From positions 16,979 to 80,978 of the forward strand of contig JADJAL010000032.1 of NCBI GenBank assembly GCA_016704305.1: a stretch of DNA of 64,000 nt, written 5' to 3'. Below the pieces are notes generated by a model, which worked only from the letters and a program-made list of their open reading frames with translations, did not search any database and was not told where the DNA came from. The translations under genes and the position numbers were made by a program. Source of the DNA: Haliea sp. (GTDB taxonomy: Bacteria > Pseudomonadota > Gammaproteobacteria > Pseudomonadales > Halieaceae). The number at the start of each line of letters is the position of its first letter. The first letter of the stretch is position 1. This document shows, in pieces, positions 1-9,164 of this stretch.

Positions 1-1344
1 CGGCCACCAGCAACTGCCCGCGCTCGGGATCGGAATACCCACGACGTAGGCCGAGTGAACGCCGTCCAGCTGCTGCATCTCCAGCTCCACTTCGGCCGGT
101 GACACATTGCTGTTGGCCGTCTTGATCATGTCCCCCTCGCGGCCGACGAACAGGATACGGCCGCCCTCCACGACGCCCATGTCGCCGCTGCGATAGAAGC
201 CGTCGGGCGTGAAGTGCAGACTGCGCTCGACTTTGTGCAGCGCCGGCGTCAACGCATAACCGCGCACCTGTATCTCGCCCTTTTCGCCATCGGCAACTGG
301 CTTGTTGTTTTCGTCCACCAGCCGCACCTCGAAACCGTCGGCGATGTGATCCAGCGGCGGGCACAGCGGATAGCCGGGCACACGCAATACATCGGCGTAA
401 GAATAGGGCCCGAAAGTTTCCGTCAGACCCAGCGCCCAGAGGGTGGGCATCTTCGGCATGCGGGCGAGATCATCGTCTGCCAGCACGCTGCCCATGGCCA
501 TCTGGCTGTTAGTCAGCGTGCGCTCCGTGCACACGGTAATGGCGCCAGCTTCCCAGTTCGCCAGCAGGTGCATCAACAGGCCGCCGACCCAGAACATCGG
601 CAGGGGTGCCGGCACCGGCACGCCGCGCTGTATGGTCGTCACCATTTTCCGGACGTAGTGAATGCGTTGCAGCACCGGACCGTGGTTGTGCTTCACGCCC
701 TTGGGCAAGGCCATGGAGCCCGAGGTGTAGATTTCCAGCAGCTGGTCAGTGGTGTGGATTTCCGCTTCAACTTCCCGCAAGAGTTCTTCGCCTGATGCCG
801 TGGGCCCGTGCGGTCAGCCAGTCCAGCGGTGGAACGCCGCAGGCAACGCGTCACCGCTGGAGGCAATCCAGCGCAGGAACGGGGCCTGCCGCAGGCGCAG
901 GTCGGGCGAAGCGTTGGTTAATTCCGGCAGCGCGTCGCACAGTCGCGTGACGAAATCCTTACCCAGCATGGAGCGCTGCACGATCAAGCCGGCGACATCC
1001 GACTGGCGCAGCACGCGCACCAGTTCGTTGGACTTGATCAGCGTGCTGATCGGCACGGCCACCGCGCCCGCGCGCGCGATGGCGGCGAACAGCACGGCGA
1101 ACATCGGGCCGTTGCAGTAGATAAAACCGATGCGCGTGCCCTTCCCCACGCCCACCGCAAGCAGGCCGCGTGCGATCTCAGCAGACTTGCGCTCCAATTC
1201 CCGGAACGATATCGCATCGTCAGCGAGCGTCTCGCCAGCAAAGGTGATCGCAGGCTCATCACCGTAAGCAGCGGCGGCAGCCCGGACGAATGCGGGAAAC
1301 GTTTCGGATAGCGTCGGCGCGCCCGCTGGTGTGTGTTGTTTCAT
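1..1344 (-). CDS. AMP-binding acyl-CoA synthetase/ligase, 3' end outside window, disrupted
   Basis: Class I adenylate-forming enzyme that would activate a carboxylic acid to acyl-AMP and then acyl-CoA. The frame opens at 1344 (MKQHTPAG). The P-loop motif (YTSGS then PKG) is coded near 690-735, YRSGDMG near 180-215, and the C-terminal SNVSPAEVE near 90-115. An in-frame TGA lies at 814-816. Reading one frame over for about 35 nt gives PPLDWLTARAHGI, which fits the family, and the original frame then resumes, so two compensating indels are likely. Near position 30 another lost base would restore DPERGQLLVA. The gene is divergent from the GH43-like gene at 1455. Substrate unknown. Confidence 0.8.
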
Positions 1345-1454
1345 TGCTGATTGCCCGCACCAGCTACATGAGAATGGGCCAACTCAGTATGCACTCCAGT
1401 TCTCCTGTGATACATATGCGGTCTTTCGCGAAAGTAATCCTGGCTTATTTTGAG

Positions 1455-2353
1455 ATGATACATCTGCGCAGACTCGCTGAGGGACCGATCATACATTCGG
1501 GCATGCTGCCGGGCAAAGAAGGGGACAACATCAACGGGCCCTCATTGATCCTGGCCCCGGACTGGCTCCCCGGCAGGCTCGGCAAGTTCTATCTCTATTT
1601 CGCCCACCATCGCGGACAGCACATCCGCCTCGCCTATGCCGACCACCTCGAAGGACCATGGACTGTTTTTGCCACAGGCTCGCTGCAACTTGAGGACGCA
1701 AAAGCGTGTCGCGACCATATCGCTTCTCCCGACGTGCATGTCGACCACGAAAAACGGGAAATCCTGATGTTTTTCCACGGCGTATCGAAGGCCAGCGGAC
1801 ACCAGAAGACCTTCGTGGCGCGCTCTAGAAATGGCGTGGATTTTTCCGCCGACGAAGTGCCCATCGCCGACTTCTACTTCCGCACCATCCAGTTCGAGGA
1901 CTACTGGATTGGAATATCAAAAGGCGGCGTCATGTATACCGCTGCGCAATTAGCGGGCGACTACAAAAAATTCCCACGACAATATTCGCGATGCGGCATC
2001 CGCAAGGTAACGCACCCGGAGACATCCGGCATGCCGCCCTCACTGTTTCCGCTGGCAGGCTGCACGTCTATTTTTCCCAAATCGGGGATGCGCCGGAGAG
2101 CATCTACCGCTCCTCCATCGTGCTGGGCGGCCCCGTTGAGCACTGGATTGCCGAAGGCAAGGAAATTGCGATGCAGCCGCAGGCTGACTGGGAAGGAGCC
2201 GACCTGCCGATTGCCGCTTCCCGCTCTGGCGCGGCAAAAGGCCGTGAGAATGCACTGCGCGACCCTGCCGTATTCGTGTGGGAAAGAAGGACGGACTGAC
2301 TGTACTGCGCAGCCGGGGAGAGCTCCATCGGGATTGCAGAGGTAGCCGGGTGA
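1455..2353 (+). pseudogene. GH43/GH32-like five-bladed beta-propeller protein, frameshifted
   Basis: Resembles glycoside-hydrolase-like beta-propeller proteins: EGPIIHSGMLPG, DNINGPSLI, YLYFAHHRGQHIRLAYAD and HIASPDVHVD are visible. ATG 1455 was chosen because the family-like sequence starts there (MIHLRRLAEGP). ATG 1416 is in the same frame. One lost base in the C-run near 1972-1975 moves the reading frame; the continuation (TIFAMRHPQGNAPGDI, then GRLHVYFSQIGDAPESIYRS) is in the third frame. An in-frame TGA at 2297-2299 is followed by LYCAAGESSIGIAEVAG and the natural stop at 2351-2353. The stop overlaps the GTG of the sulfotransferase, suggesting coupled translation. Substrate cannot be assigned. 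Confidence 0.6.
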
Positions 2354-3153
2354 GATCGATCATTGATGGGCAAGCGACGTCCGTCGAAATGTTTCACGCC
2401 CCGCATGGGGAGCCCGCGCGCGCACACGAGGCAGTGAAACAACAACTGTTATCGCTCAAATCGCCCGCCACGCTCCGGAGACGGCTTGGTGACATTGATG
2501 AGTTGCACGATTTTCGGCGCATCTATGTGATGGGCTGCGGCAGGTCAGGAACATGGCTGCTGACCGGTCTATTCTCGACCTATGCCGATGTGGAGATCGT
2601 ACCCAAAGAACTGGGCATTGAGTATTTTGGGCTGTTCACAACGCGGCAGAAAGCATTGGTGGTGAAACGGAATTTTGCCGCGCATTCACAGGTAGAAAAG
2701 ATACCCGAGTGCATTGAGATTGCGTATGCGATACGCCATCCGTTCGATGTGCTGACGAGTCACAACCCGGTCACAGGCAATACCTATCATATTGCGCCGC
2801 ACAGGTGGCTCAATGAGATGCTGGCCCTGCAGTATCTTCTGGATGCAAAGCACCGTCATACAACAATCATCAAATATGAAGACCTTGTGCGGCACCCGGG
2901 CGACAGCCAGGCGTTCATTGCGAAAAAACTGCAACTCGACATCAAGCATACTGCCGATCTCTTCGACAAAACGTTCAAGGCGCCGCCAGAGGCGGTCAGA
3001 GCCATGCATGGCCTGCGGGCAATTGATACGAACTCAATAGGCCGATACAAGGACAGCCCCGACAAGATTGCCTATTTAAAGGGCATTCTCCCGAGATTGG
3101 GGAGGATGCTGGATTGGGTTGGAGAAGCATTCGGATATGACGTTGCAATCTAG
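2350..3153 (+). CDS. Sulfotransferase family protein
   Basis: P-loop sulfotransferase, expected to transfer sulfate from PAPS to a hydroxyl or amine acceptor. The 5'-phosphosulfate loop is GCGRSGTWLL and the 3'-phosphate motif is YAIRHPFDVLTSHN; the conserved TTIIKYEDLVRHPG follows. GTG 2350 overlaps the preceding stop (GTGA), giving 267 aa; ATG 2389 is an alternative. The partner gene is a sugar-hydrolase-like propeller, so a role in carbohydrate sulfation or remodelling is possible, but this is inference. The acceptor is unknown. Confidence 0.75.
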   Translation: MRSIIDGQATSVEMFHAPHGEPARAHEAVKQQLLSLKSPATLRRRLGDIDELHDFRRIYVMGCGRSGTWLLTGLFSTYADVEIVPKELGIEYFGLFTTRQKALVVKRNFAAHSQVEKIPECIEIAYAIRHPFDVLTSHNPVTGNTYHIAPHRWLNEMLALQYLLDAKHRHTTIIKYEDLVRHPGDSQAFIAKKLQLDIKHTADLFDKTFKAPPEAVRAMHGLRAIDTNSIGRYKDSPDKIAYLKGILPRLGRMLDWVGEAFGYDVAI

Positions 3154-3297
3154 CGCGTCGGGAACTTCGGGCCACGATCACCGTCAAGGATGACGTGAGG
3201 TTAGCACTGCAAGATGCGGTGTTGTCCGCGGAATCTTTGTCATACCATACTGCACGAGTCGGCAGGACGCGGAAACAGCGAGGTTTGAATAACCACC

Positions 3298-4185
3298 ATG
3301 CAATACAGAAGACTGGGAAGCACCGAACTGTCCGTGTCCGTGGTGGGCGTCGGCACCTGGCAGTTTGCGGGCGTCTGGGGCAAGCAGTTCGAGCAGCGCG
3401 AAGTCGATGACATCATGGCTGCCGCGCGCGCGTGCGGCATCAATTTCCTCGATACCGCGGAGTGTTATGGCGCCGGCCATTTGTCGGAGCGACTGATCGG
3501 CAATGCGCTGGCCGGCCGCCGCCACGAATGGATCATCGCCACCAAGTTCGGCCACAATCCGAACAATGACCTCAAGGATGAAAATTACTCGCCCGCGCAG
3601 GTGCTGCTGCAACTGGAGGAGTCGCTGCGCGCGCTGCAGACGGACTACATCGATGTCTACCAACTGCATTCAGCGGCGGATGAGTGGTTCGACAACGACG
3701 CACTGTGGACGATGCTCGGCAAGCAGGTGGACGCGGGCAAGGTGCGGCACCTGGGAAATTCCGTCCCGCTGGCGAATGCGCAGTACCAGGTGCCGCGCTC
3801 GCGTGATTTCGGCATCAGCGTGATTCAGGTTCCGTACAACGCGCTGTTGACCAAGGCGGAGGAAGTCGTATTGCCGGAAGCGCAGCGGCAGGACCTGGGC
3901 GTGATCGCGCGCACCCCGCTGGCCAGCGGCTTCCTCAGTGGCAAGTACCAGCCAGGGCAGGTGTTCGAGAGCAACGACGTGCGCTCGTGGCGGCCGCAAA
4001 AAGGACTGGACCGCGAGATCAACGCCGCGCATCGGGCGCTGCAGCAGCGCCCCGCGCATATGGAAGCCGTAGCCTGGGCCAACGCCTGGTGCCTGCAACA
4101 GCCCCGGGTGTCGGCGGTAATCCCGGGCATCAAGAGCGTCGCGCAAGTGCACAGCAATGCCCTGGCGGGTGATATAACGCTGTGA
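3298..4185 (+). CDS. Aldo/keto reductase family oxidoreductase
   Basis: NADPH-dependent (beta/alpha)8 reductase of aldehydes or ketones, 295 aa, full length. The catalytic tetrad is visible as D52 and Y57 (DTAECYG), K83 (ATKFG) and H124 (YQLHS). The C-terminal VIPGIKSVAQV is the usual nucleotide-binding segment. The start ATG 3298 gives the typical N-terminus MQYRRLGSTELSVS. It stands alone, with 144 bp upstream. The physiological substrate is not evident; relatives include general-stress protein 69-like enzymes. Confidence 0.9.
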   Translation: MQYRRLGSTELSVSVVGVGTWQFAGVWGKQFEQREVDDIMAAARACGINFLDTAECYGAGHLSERLIGNALAGRRHEWIIATKFGHNPNNDLKDENYSPAQVLLQLEESLRALQTDYIDVYQLHSAADEWFDNDALWTMLGKQVDAGKVRHLGNSVPLANAQYQVPRSRDFGISVIQVPYNALLTKAEEVVLPEAQRQDLGVIARTPLASGFLSGKYQPGQVFESNDVRSWRPQKGLDREINAAHRALQQRPAHMEAVAWANAWCLQQPRVSAVIPGIKSVAQVHSNALAGDITL

Positions 4186-4440
4186 GCGCGAGGTCGGTGC
4201 AAGGCCGACCAGCCGTCCGGCTACGATGGGATGAACGTAACGGCGCTTGTGACAATCCCTGCCCTTCTTGACATACCCCAATTGCCGCGCGCTATTCGTA
4301 CGATAAATTTATACAAGTTAGACACTCGCAAACGCCGTGCTATGTTGGTGCTGTGACTGAGCATTCGCAGTAGCGTGCATTCATTGGACCATCGCAACAT
4401 GTGCGCCAGCGGCATCCAGGGCGCTGGCAAGCCACTATAC

Positions 4441-4480
4441 ACAGGACCCCACAGGACCCCGCAGGACCCCGCAGAACCGG
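4441..4480 (+). repeat. Tandem 10-bp repeat upstream of katG
   Basis: Three near-identical copies of acaggacccc (the third begins with g) are followed by a half copy. They occupy the katG leader about 30-70 bp before the start codon. They could affect leader RNA or simply be a slippage tract; no known regulator motif is recognised. The rest of the 326-bp gap from 4186 holds a TTGACA at 4268-4273 without a convincing -10 partner. Confidence 0.7.
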
Positions 4481-4511
4481 GCAATTCAATACAACTCAAG
4501 AGGAACCTGAA

Positions 4512-6686
4512 ATGGACAGCGAAAATACGACCAAAGGTGGCAAGTGCCCCATCATGCACGGCGGCGCCACGGCATCCGGCATGTCAAACATGGAGTGGTG
4601 GCCCAAGGCGCTGAACCTCGACATCCTCCATCAGCACGACACCAAAACCAATCCCATGGGAGCGGACTTCAGTTACCGCGAAGCGGTCAAACAACTTGAC
4701 GTGGACGCGCTCAAGAAAGATTTGCATGCGCTGATGACCGACAGCCAGCACTGGTGGCCGGCAGACTGGGGCCACTATGGCGGTTTGATGATCCGCATGG
4801 CCTGGCATTCCGCCGGCACCTACCGCATCGCCGATGGCCGGGGTGGCGCCGCCACCGGCAACCAGCGTTTCGCGCCGATCAACTCCTGGCCGGACAACGG
4901 CAACCTGGACAAGGCGCGCCGTTTGCTGTGGCCGATCAAGAAGAAGTACGGCCAGCAAATCAGCTGGGCCGACCTGATCGTACTCGCCGGCACCATTGCC
5001 TATGAATCCATGGGGCTGAAAACCTTCGGCTTCGGTTTCGGCCGCGAGGACATCTGGCACCCGGAGAAAGACACCTACTGGGGTTCCGAGAAGGAGTGGC
5101 TCGCTCCCAGCGACAACCCCAACAGCCGCTATTCCGGGGAACGTGACCTGGATAATCCCCTCGCCGCCGTGATGATGGGACTGATTTACGTCAACCCGGA
5201 GGGCGTGGACGGCAAACCTGATCCACTGAAGACTGCGCGGGACATCCGGGTAACCTTCGCGCGCATGGCCATGAATGACGAGGAGACTGTTGCCCTCACC
5301 GCCGGTGGCCACACGGTCGGCAAGGCCCACGGCAATGGTGATGCCGCCTTGCTGGGGCCAGCGCCCGAAGCCGCCGATATCGAAGACCAGGGCCTGGGCT
5401 GGATCAACAAGACGCAGCGTGGAATTGGCCGCGACACGGTGACCAGCGGTATTGAAGGCGCCTGGACCACCCATCCGACCAGGTGGGACAACGGCTACTT
5501 CGACCTGCTGCTGGGCTACGACTGGTGGCTGCAAAAATCCCCGGCCGGGGCCTGGCAGTGGGAGCCGATCAACATCCGGGAAGAGGACAAACCGGTGGAC
5601 GTCGAGGACCCCTCGATTCGCCGCAACCCGATCATGACCGACGCCGACATGGCGATGCGTTACGACCCCGAGTACCGCAAGATTTCCGAACGGTTCCACA
5701 AGGACCCGGCCTACTTCTCGGCTGTCTTTGCCCGCGCCTGGTTCAAGTTGACCCACCGTGACATGGGCCCCAAGGCACGGTACGTCGGGCCAGAGGTGCC
5801 GCAGGAAGACCTGATCTGGCAAGACCCAGTGCCGGTCGGGCGCACCGATTACGACGTCGCTGCGGTCAAGCAAAAAATCGCCGCCAGCGGGCTCAGCATC
5901 AGTGACATGGTCGCCACCGCCTGGGACAGTGCTCGCACCTTCCGTGGCTCGGACAAACGCGGCGGCGCCAACGGTTCACGCATCCGCCTGGCGCCCCAGA
6001 AGGACTGGGAAGGCAACGAGCCACAGCGGCTGGCCAAGGTGCTTTCCGTGCTCGAGGGTATCGCAAGCGCTACCGGCGCCAGCGTGGCCGATGTCATCGT
6101 GCTGGCGGGCAATGTCGGCGTGGAACAGGCCGCCAAGGCGGGTGGCTACGAGGTTGTGGTGCCGTTCACGCCGGGTCGCGGCGATGCCAGCCAGGAGATG
6201 ACGGATGTAGAGTCGTTCGAGGTTTTGGAGCCCGTCCATGACGGCTACCGCAACTGGCTCAAGCAGGATTACGTGGTCAGCGCCGAGGAATTGTTGCTCG
6301 ACCGCACCCAGTTGATGGGCCTGACCGCCCTGGAGATGACCGTGCTGGTGGGCGGCATGCGTGTCCTGGGCACCAACCACGGCGGCACCCGGCACGGCGT
6401 GCTGACGGATCGCGTGGGTGTGCTGAGCAATGACTTCTTCGTCAACCTGACGGACATGGCCTACACGTGGAAGCCTGCGGGCAACAACCTGTACGAAATC
6501 CGTGATCGCAAGACCGGCGCGGTCAAGTGGACCGCGACCCGGGTGGATCTCGTCTTCGGGTCAAACTCGATCCTGCGCTCCTATGCCGAAGTCTACGCAC
6601 AGGATGACAGTAAGGAGAAGTTCGTGCAGGACTTCGTCGCGGCATGGGCGAAGGTAATGCATGCGGACCGCTTCGATTTGACGTGA
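4512..6686 (+). CDS. katG: Catalase-peroxidase KatG
   Basis: Bifunctional heme enzyme that disproportionates hydrogen peroxide and has peroxidase activity. The 724-aa protein starts at ATG 4512 (MDSENTTKGGKCPIMHGG), preceded by AAGAGGA. Distal-pocket residues are in RMAWHSAGTYR. The tryptophan there, the tyrosine in LIYVNPEG and the methionine in RMAMNDEE would form the Met-Tyr-Trp adduct needed for catalase activity. The proximal heme histidine is in ALTAGGHTVGKAHG. The duplicated C-terminal peroxidase-like domain is complete. The reading frame is undisturbed, in contrast to many neighbours. Confidence 0.97.
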   Translation: MDSENTTKGGKCPIMHGGATASGMSNMEWWPKALNLDILHQHDTKTNPMGADFSYREAVKQLDVDALKKDLHALMTDSQHWWPADWGHYGGLMIRMAWHSAGTYRIADGRGGAATGNQRFAPINSWPDNGNLDKARRLLWPIKKKYGQQISWADLIVLAGTIAYESMGLKTFGFGFGREDIWHPEKDTYWGSEKEWLAPSDNPNSRYSGERDLDNPLAAVMMGLIYVNPEGVDGKPDPLKTARDIRVTFARMAMNDEETVALTAGGHTVGKAHGNGDAALLGPAPEAADIEDQGLGWINKTQRGIGRDTVTSGIEGAWTTHPTRWDNGYFDLLLGYDWWLQKSPAGAWQWEPINIREEDKPVDVEDPSIRRNPIMTDADMAMRYDPEYRKISERFHKDPAYFSAVFARAWFKLTHRDMGPKARYVGPEVPQEDLIWQDPVPVGRTDYDVAAVKQKIAASGLSISDMVATAWDSARTFRGSDKRGGANGSRIRLAPQKDWEGNEPQRLAKVLSVLEGIASATGASVADVIVLAGNVGVEQAAKAGGYEVVVPFTPGRGDASQEMTDVESFEVLEPVHDGYRNWLKQDYVVSAEELLLDRTQLMGLTALEMTVLVGGMRVLGTNHGGTRHGVLTDRVGVLSNDFFVNLTDMAYTWKPAGNNLYEIRDRKTGAVKWTATRVDLVFGSNSILRSYAEVYAQDDSKEKFVQDFVAAWAKVMHADRFDLT

Positions 6687-6746
6687 TCGCAGGGGGTCGG
6701 TGCAAAAAGCAATCGGCGAAACAAAGTTGAGCTACATCAGCTAACG

Positions 6747-6783
6747 CGCTGCTGGATTCCGGAAACCCCGGAATCCAGCAGCG
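6747..6783. terminator. Perfect 16-bp hairpin after katG
   Basis: Arms 6747-6762 and 6768-6783 are perfectly complementary with a 5-nt loop. The hairpin lies about 60 bp after the katG stop and 40 bp after the stop of the convergent lysine-rich gene. There is no T-run on either side, so it could be a transcript-stabilising or bidirectional stop hairpin, or a repeat-family palindrome, rather than a classical intrinsic terminator. Confidence 0.55.
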
Positions 6784-6820
6784 GCCGATTCCTGTGAAGT
6801 GAAGCGCCTAACCCATCAGC

Positions 6821-7237
6821 TCAGTTGGCACGCTTCTTTTTCGCCGCACTGCCGCCGACTGCTTTCTCACGCTTGTCCAGCAGGCGCGTGGCAAGGTTAG
6901 CCACTTCGTGGTTGATTTCGTGTATGAGCTTGTAAACAGCGCCAATCGAACTGTCCTGCACTTTCTTCATGTTCTTCGAGGTGCTCTTGAGACCCAGGTT
7001 TTCCAGCATCGTGGCAGGCAAATCCAGCACGGCACGGTGAATGTCCTCTGCGGAGTTCGCGCCTTCCTCGATGATGTCCTCAATCAACCTAGCCAGCGCC
7101 TTGCCTTTTATCGGTGTCTTTTTTGGAGCCTTGCTCGCAACCTTGGCCCCGCCCGCCTTCGACTTGCGCGCTGCCGGTTTTGCGACTTTGGCTTTTGTTT
7201 TAGCGACCTTTGCTTTTGCAACTTTGGCCTTGCTCAT
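6821..7237 (-). CDS. Lysine/alanine-rich basic protein with phasin-like C-terminal domain
   Basis: 138 aa from ATG 7237, chosen because AGGAGAG lies just upstream and the longer frame adds only unlikely sequence. The first 50 residues are a KAKVAK/AAK-type basic tail like histone H1-like or PhaF-like tails, fit for binding nucleic acid. The following domain (ARLIEDIIEEGANSAEDIH, then DSSIGAVYKLIHEINHEVA) is helical and resembles a small conserved proteobacterial family. A closing KKKR tail is present. A DNA-binding or granule-associated role is inference only. Confidence 0.7.
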   Translation of the reverse strand: MSKAKVAKAKVAKTKAKVAKPAARKSKAGGAKVASKAPKKTPIKGKALARLIEDIIEEGANSAEDIHRAVLDLPATMLENLGLKSTSKNMKKVQDSSIGAVYKLIHEINHEVANLATRLLDKREKAVGGSAAKKKRAN

Positions 7238-7427
7238 GTTGGACTCTCCTGGTTGGTGATGGAACCACGGTCCAAAACTACTACAGCTGACCGGCCGCAA
7301 TCATGACGCAGGACAAGAAACCACCGGGAAACACGGCGGCCAGCGCTGCCAACACTTTTACGGCCGGTTTGACCCTGAATCTAGTTCGCCGGAATCAATG
7401 CGACTATAGTGTAGGGAGGAGAAAGCC

Positions 7428-8660
7428 ATGCCTGATGCACCCAACCCCCCGTTCGCTCCCGATATCCGCCTGCTCGCGGCGGCGCCGCATCGCTTTCTGT
7501 TTTTTGTCGGGGCCACCAATATATTGATGGCGATGCTGTGGTGGACGCTGTGGTTGCTTGACGCCCGCTACCAGTGGTTTGGCCTGGCACAGCCCGCGAT
7601 ACCGGCGGGATGGATGCATGCGATCGTGATGCAATACCAGGTGCTCTCACCTTTTATCTTCGGATTTTTGTTGACGGTGTTTCCGCGCTGGCTGAGCTTG
7701 CCGGCACTGGGTCGCTGGCATTATGTGCCAGTTGGCATTGGATTACTCGGCGGACAATTACTCACGCTGGCAGGCTTGTTCGGGGTTCCCCATTTATTGT
7801 ATCCGGGCATTTTGCTAACCACGGCAGGCTGGATGGCCGGCCTGGCATTCCTGCTGCAACTGCTGGCAAACGAAAAGCAAATCACCTGGCATGCTGTCAG
7901 TTGTGCCGGCGCTTTGCTTCTTGGATTGACCGGCTTATTGCTGGTGCTTGCATACGGCTGGTCCGGCAATGCAATGCTGATGTTCGCGGCGATTAAATTC
8001 GGCAGCTTTGGCTTTCTGTTGCCGATTTACTTCACCGTTTGTCATCGCATGCTGCCGTTCTTCGCTAGCGCGGTGATTCCCGGTTACACAATAGCGCGGC
8101 CATTCTGGGCATTAGCCTTGTTCTGGATTTTGATTCTGGCGCATCTGGCGCTGGAGTTGGCGCACGGCTACGACTTGCTGTGGCTGCCAGACATTGCGCT
8201 TGCAGCACTGACGGCATTTTTGCTGTCGCGCTGGTGGCCAAAGCAGGCGAAGAGTCCGGCCTTGTTGCGAGTATTGCTGTTCGGCTTCAGCTGGCTGCCG
8301 ATCTCGATGGCGCTGTATGCAATTCAAAGCCTGTGGTTCTCAAGTACCGGTGAATTTATTCTGGGCCGTGCACCGGCACACGCCTTGTTCATTGGTTACT
8401 TCGGCAGCCTGCTGGTCGCAATGGTCACCCGCGTGACGCAGGGTCATTCCGGACGACCACTTGAACTGGGCAAGGTGGCGGCTTTCGCATTTATCGTCAT
8501 CCAGATTGTTGCGATGCTGCGAGTATTGGCCGAACTGACTCCAAACTCACTATTATGGCAGTGCATCGCCGCAGTGCTATGGCTATGCGCTTTCCTGCCC
8601 TGGGTAGTGCGCTCAAGCTGGATCTATTTGACGCCGCGTGTTGACGGGCAGCCGGGTTAA
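7428..8660 (+). CDS. nnrS: NnrS family membrane protein
   Basis: 410-aa polytopic inner-membrane protein, about 12 hydrophobic segments, of the NnrS family. NnrS is a heme-copper membrane protein linked to nitric-oxide stress tolerance. Family features seen are an N-terminal APHRFLFFVGA, MQYQVLSPFIFGFLLTVFPRW and the conserved VCHRMLPFF and MVTRVTQGHSGR segments. The start ATG 7428 has GGGAGGAG upstream. It is followed after 2 nt by sirB2 and then by a CxxCH protein, suggesting an envelope redox or NO-related operon. Confidence 0.88.
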   Translation: MPDAPNPPFAPDIRLLAAAPHRFLFFVGATNILMAMLWWTLWLLDARYQWFGLAQPAIPAGWMHAIVMQYQVLSPFIFGFLLTVFPRWLSLPALGRWHYVPVGIGLLGGQLLTLAGLFGVPHLLYPGILLTTAGWMAGLAFLLQLLANEKQITWHAVSCAGALLLGLTGLLLVLAYGWSGNAMLMFAAIKFGSFGFLLPIYFTVCHRMLPFFASAVIPGYTIARPFWALALFWILILAHLALELAHGYDLLWLPDIALAALTAFLLSRWWPKQAKSPALLRVLLFGFSWLPISMALYAIQSLWFSSTGEFILGRAPAHALFIGYFGSLLVAMVTRVTQGHSGRPLELGKVAAFAFIVIQIVAMLRVLAELTPNSLLWQCIAAVLWLCAFLPWVVRSSWIYLTPRVDGQPG

Positions 8661-8662
8661 GC

Positions 8663-9064
8663 GTGATCGAATTCTATTGGCCGATTAAGATGGTGCACGT
8701 GATAGCCGTGCTGTGCAGCGGCGGCCTGTTTTTTGTGCGCGGCCTGATGGTGCTGAACAATCGGCAAGTGGCGATGGCAGCGCCGGTTCGTTACCTGAGC
8801 TACGGCATCGATACCGTATTGCTGGCGGCTGCGTTGCTGCTGGTCGCGATACTGCCATCGGCAATTTTCGCCAATGGCTGGTTGCTGGAAAAGATTGTGT
8901 TGCTGCTGGTGTATATCGTGCTCGGCAGTTTTGCGTTGAAGCGTGCTCGCGAAAGGAAAAGCCAGGCAGCGTGCTTTATTGCTGCCTTGTCGGTGTACGC
9001 GTTCATGTACAGCGTTGCCCGCGCGCATCATCCACTAGGGATTTTTCACACGCTGGCGAACTGA
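8663..9064 (+). CDS. SirB2-like small membrane protein
   Basis: 133 aa with about four transmembrane helices, GTG start at 8663 only 2 nt after the nnrS stop. The conserved KMVHVIAVLCSGGLFFVRGLM, a KIVLLLVYIVLGSFALKRA block and the final SVARAHHP histidines fit the SirB family of inner-membrane proteins. The family's biochemical role is not settled. Tight coupling to nnrS suggests joint expression. Confidence 0.8.
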   Translation: MIEFYWPIKMVHVIAVLCSGGLFFVRGLMVLNNRQVAMAAPVRYLSYGIDTVLLAAALLLVAILPSAIFANGWLLEKIVLLLVYIVLGSFALKRARERKSQAACFIAALSVYAFMYSVARAHHPLGIFHTLAN

Positions 9065-9164
9065 ATCACGCAAAATACGGCAGGCGCCGATCAGAGGCGC
9101 CGGGTAATATGCAACCGGGGATTTGCGCCGGGCGCATCACTTAAAGAAATTGCAGGAGACTGAA

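Noticed and set aside
4584..5873. 429-codon frame on the minus strand
   Set aside because: Lies wholly inside katG in the opposite strand; residues have no family pattern and GC-rich codon bias explains the lack of stops.
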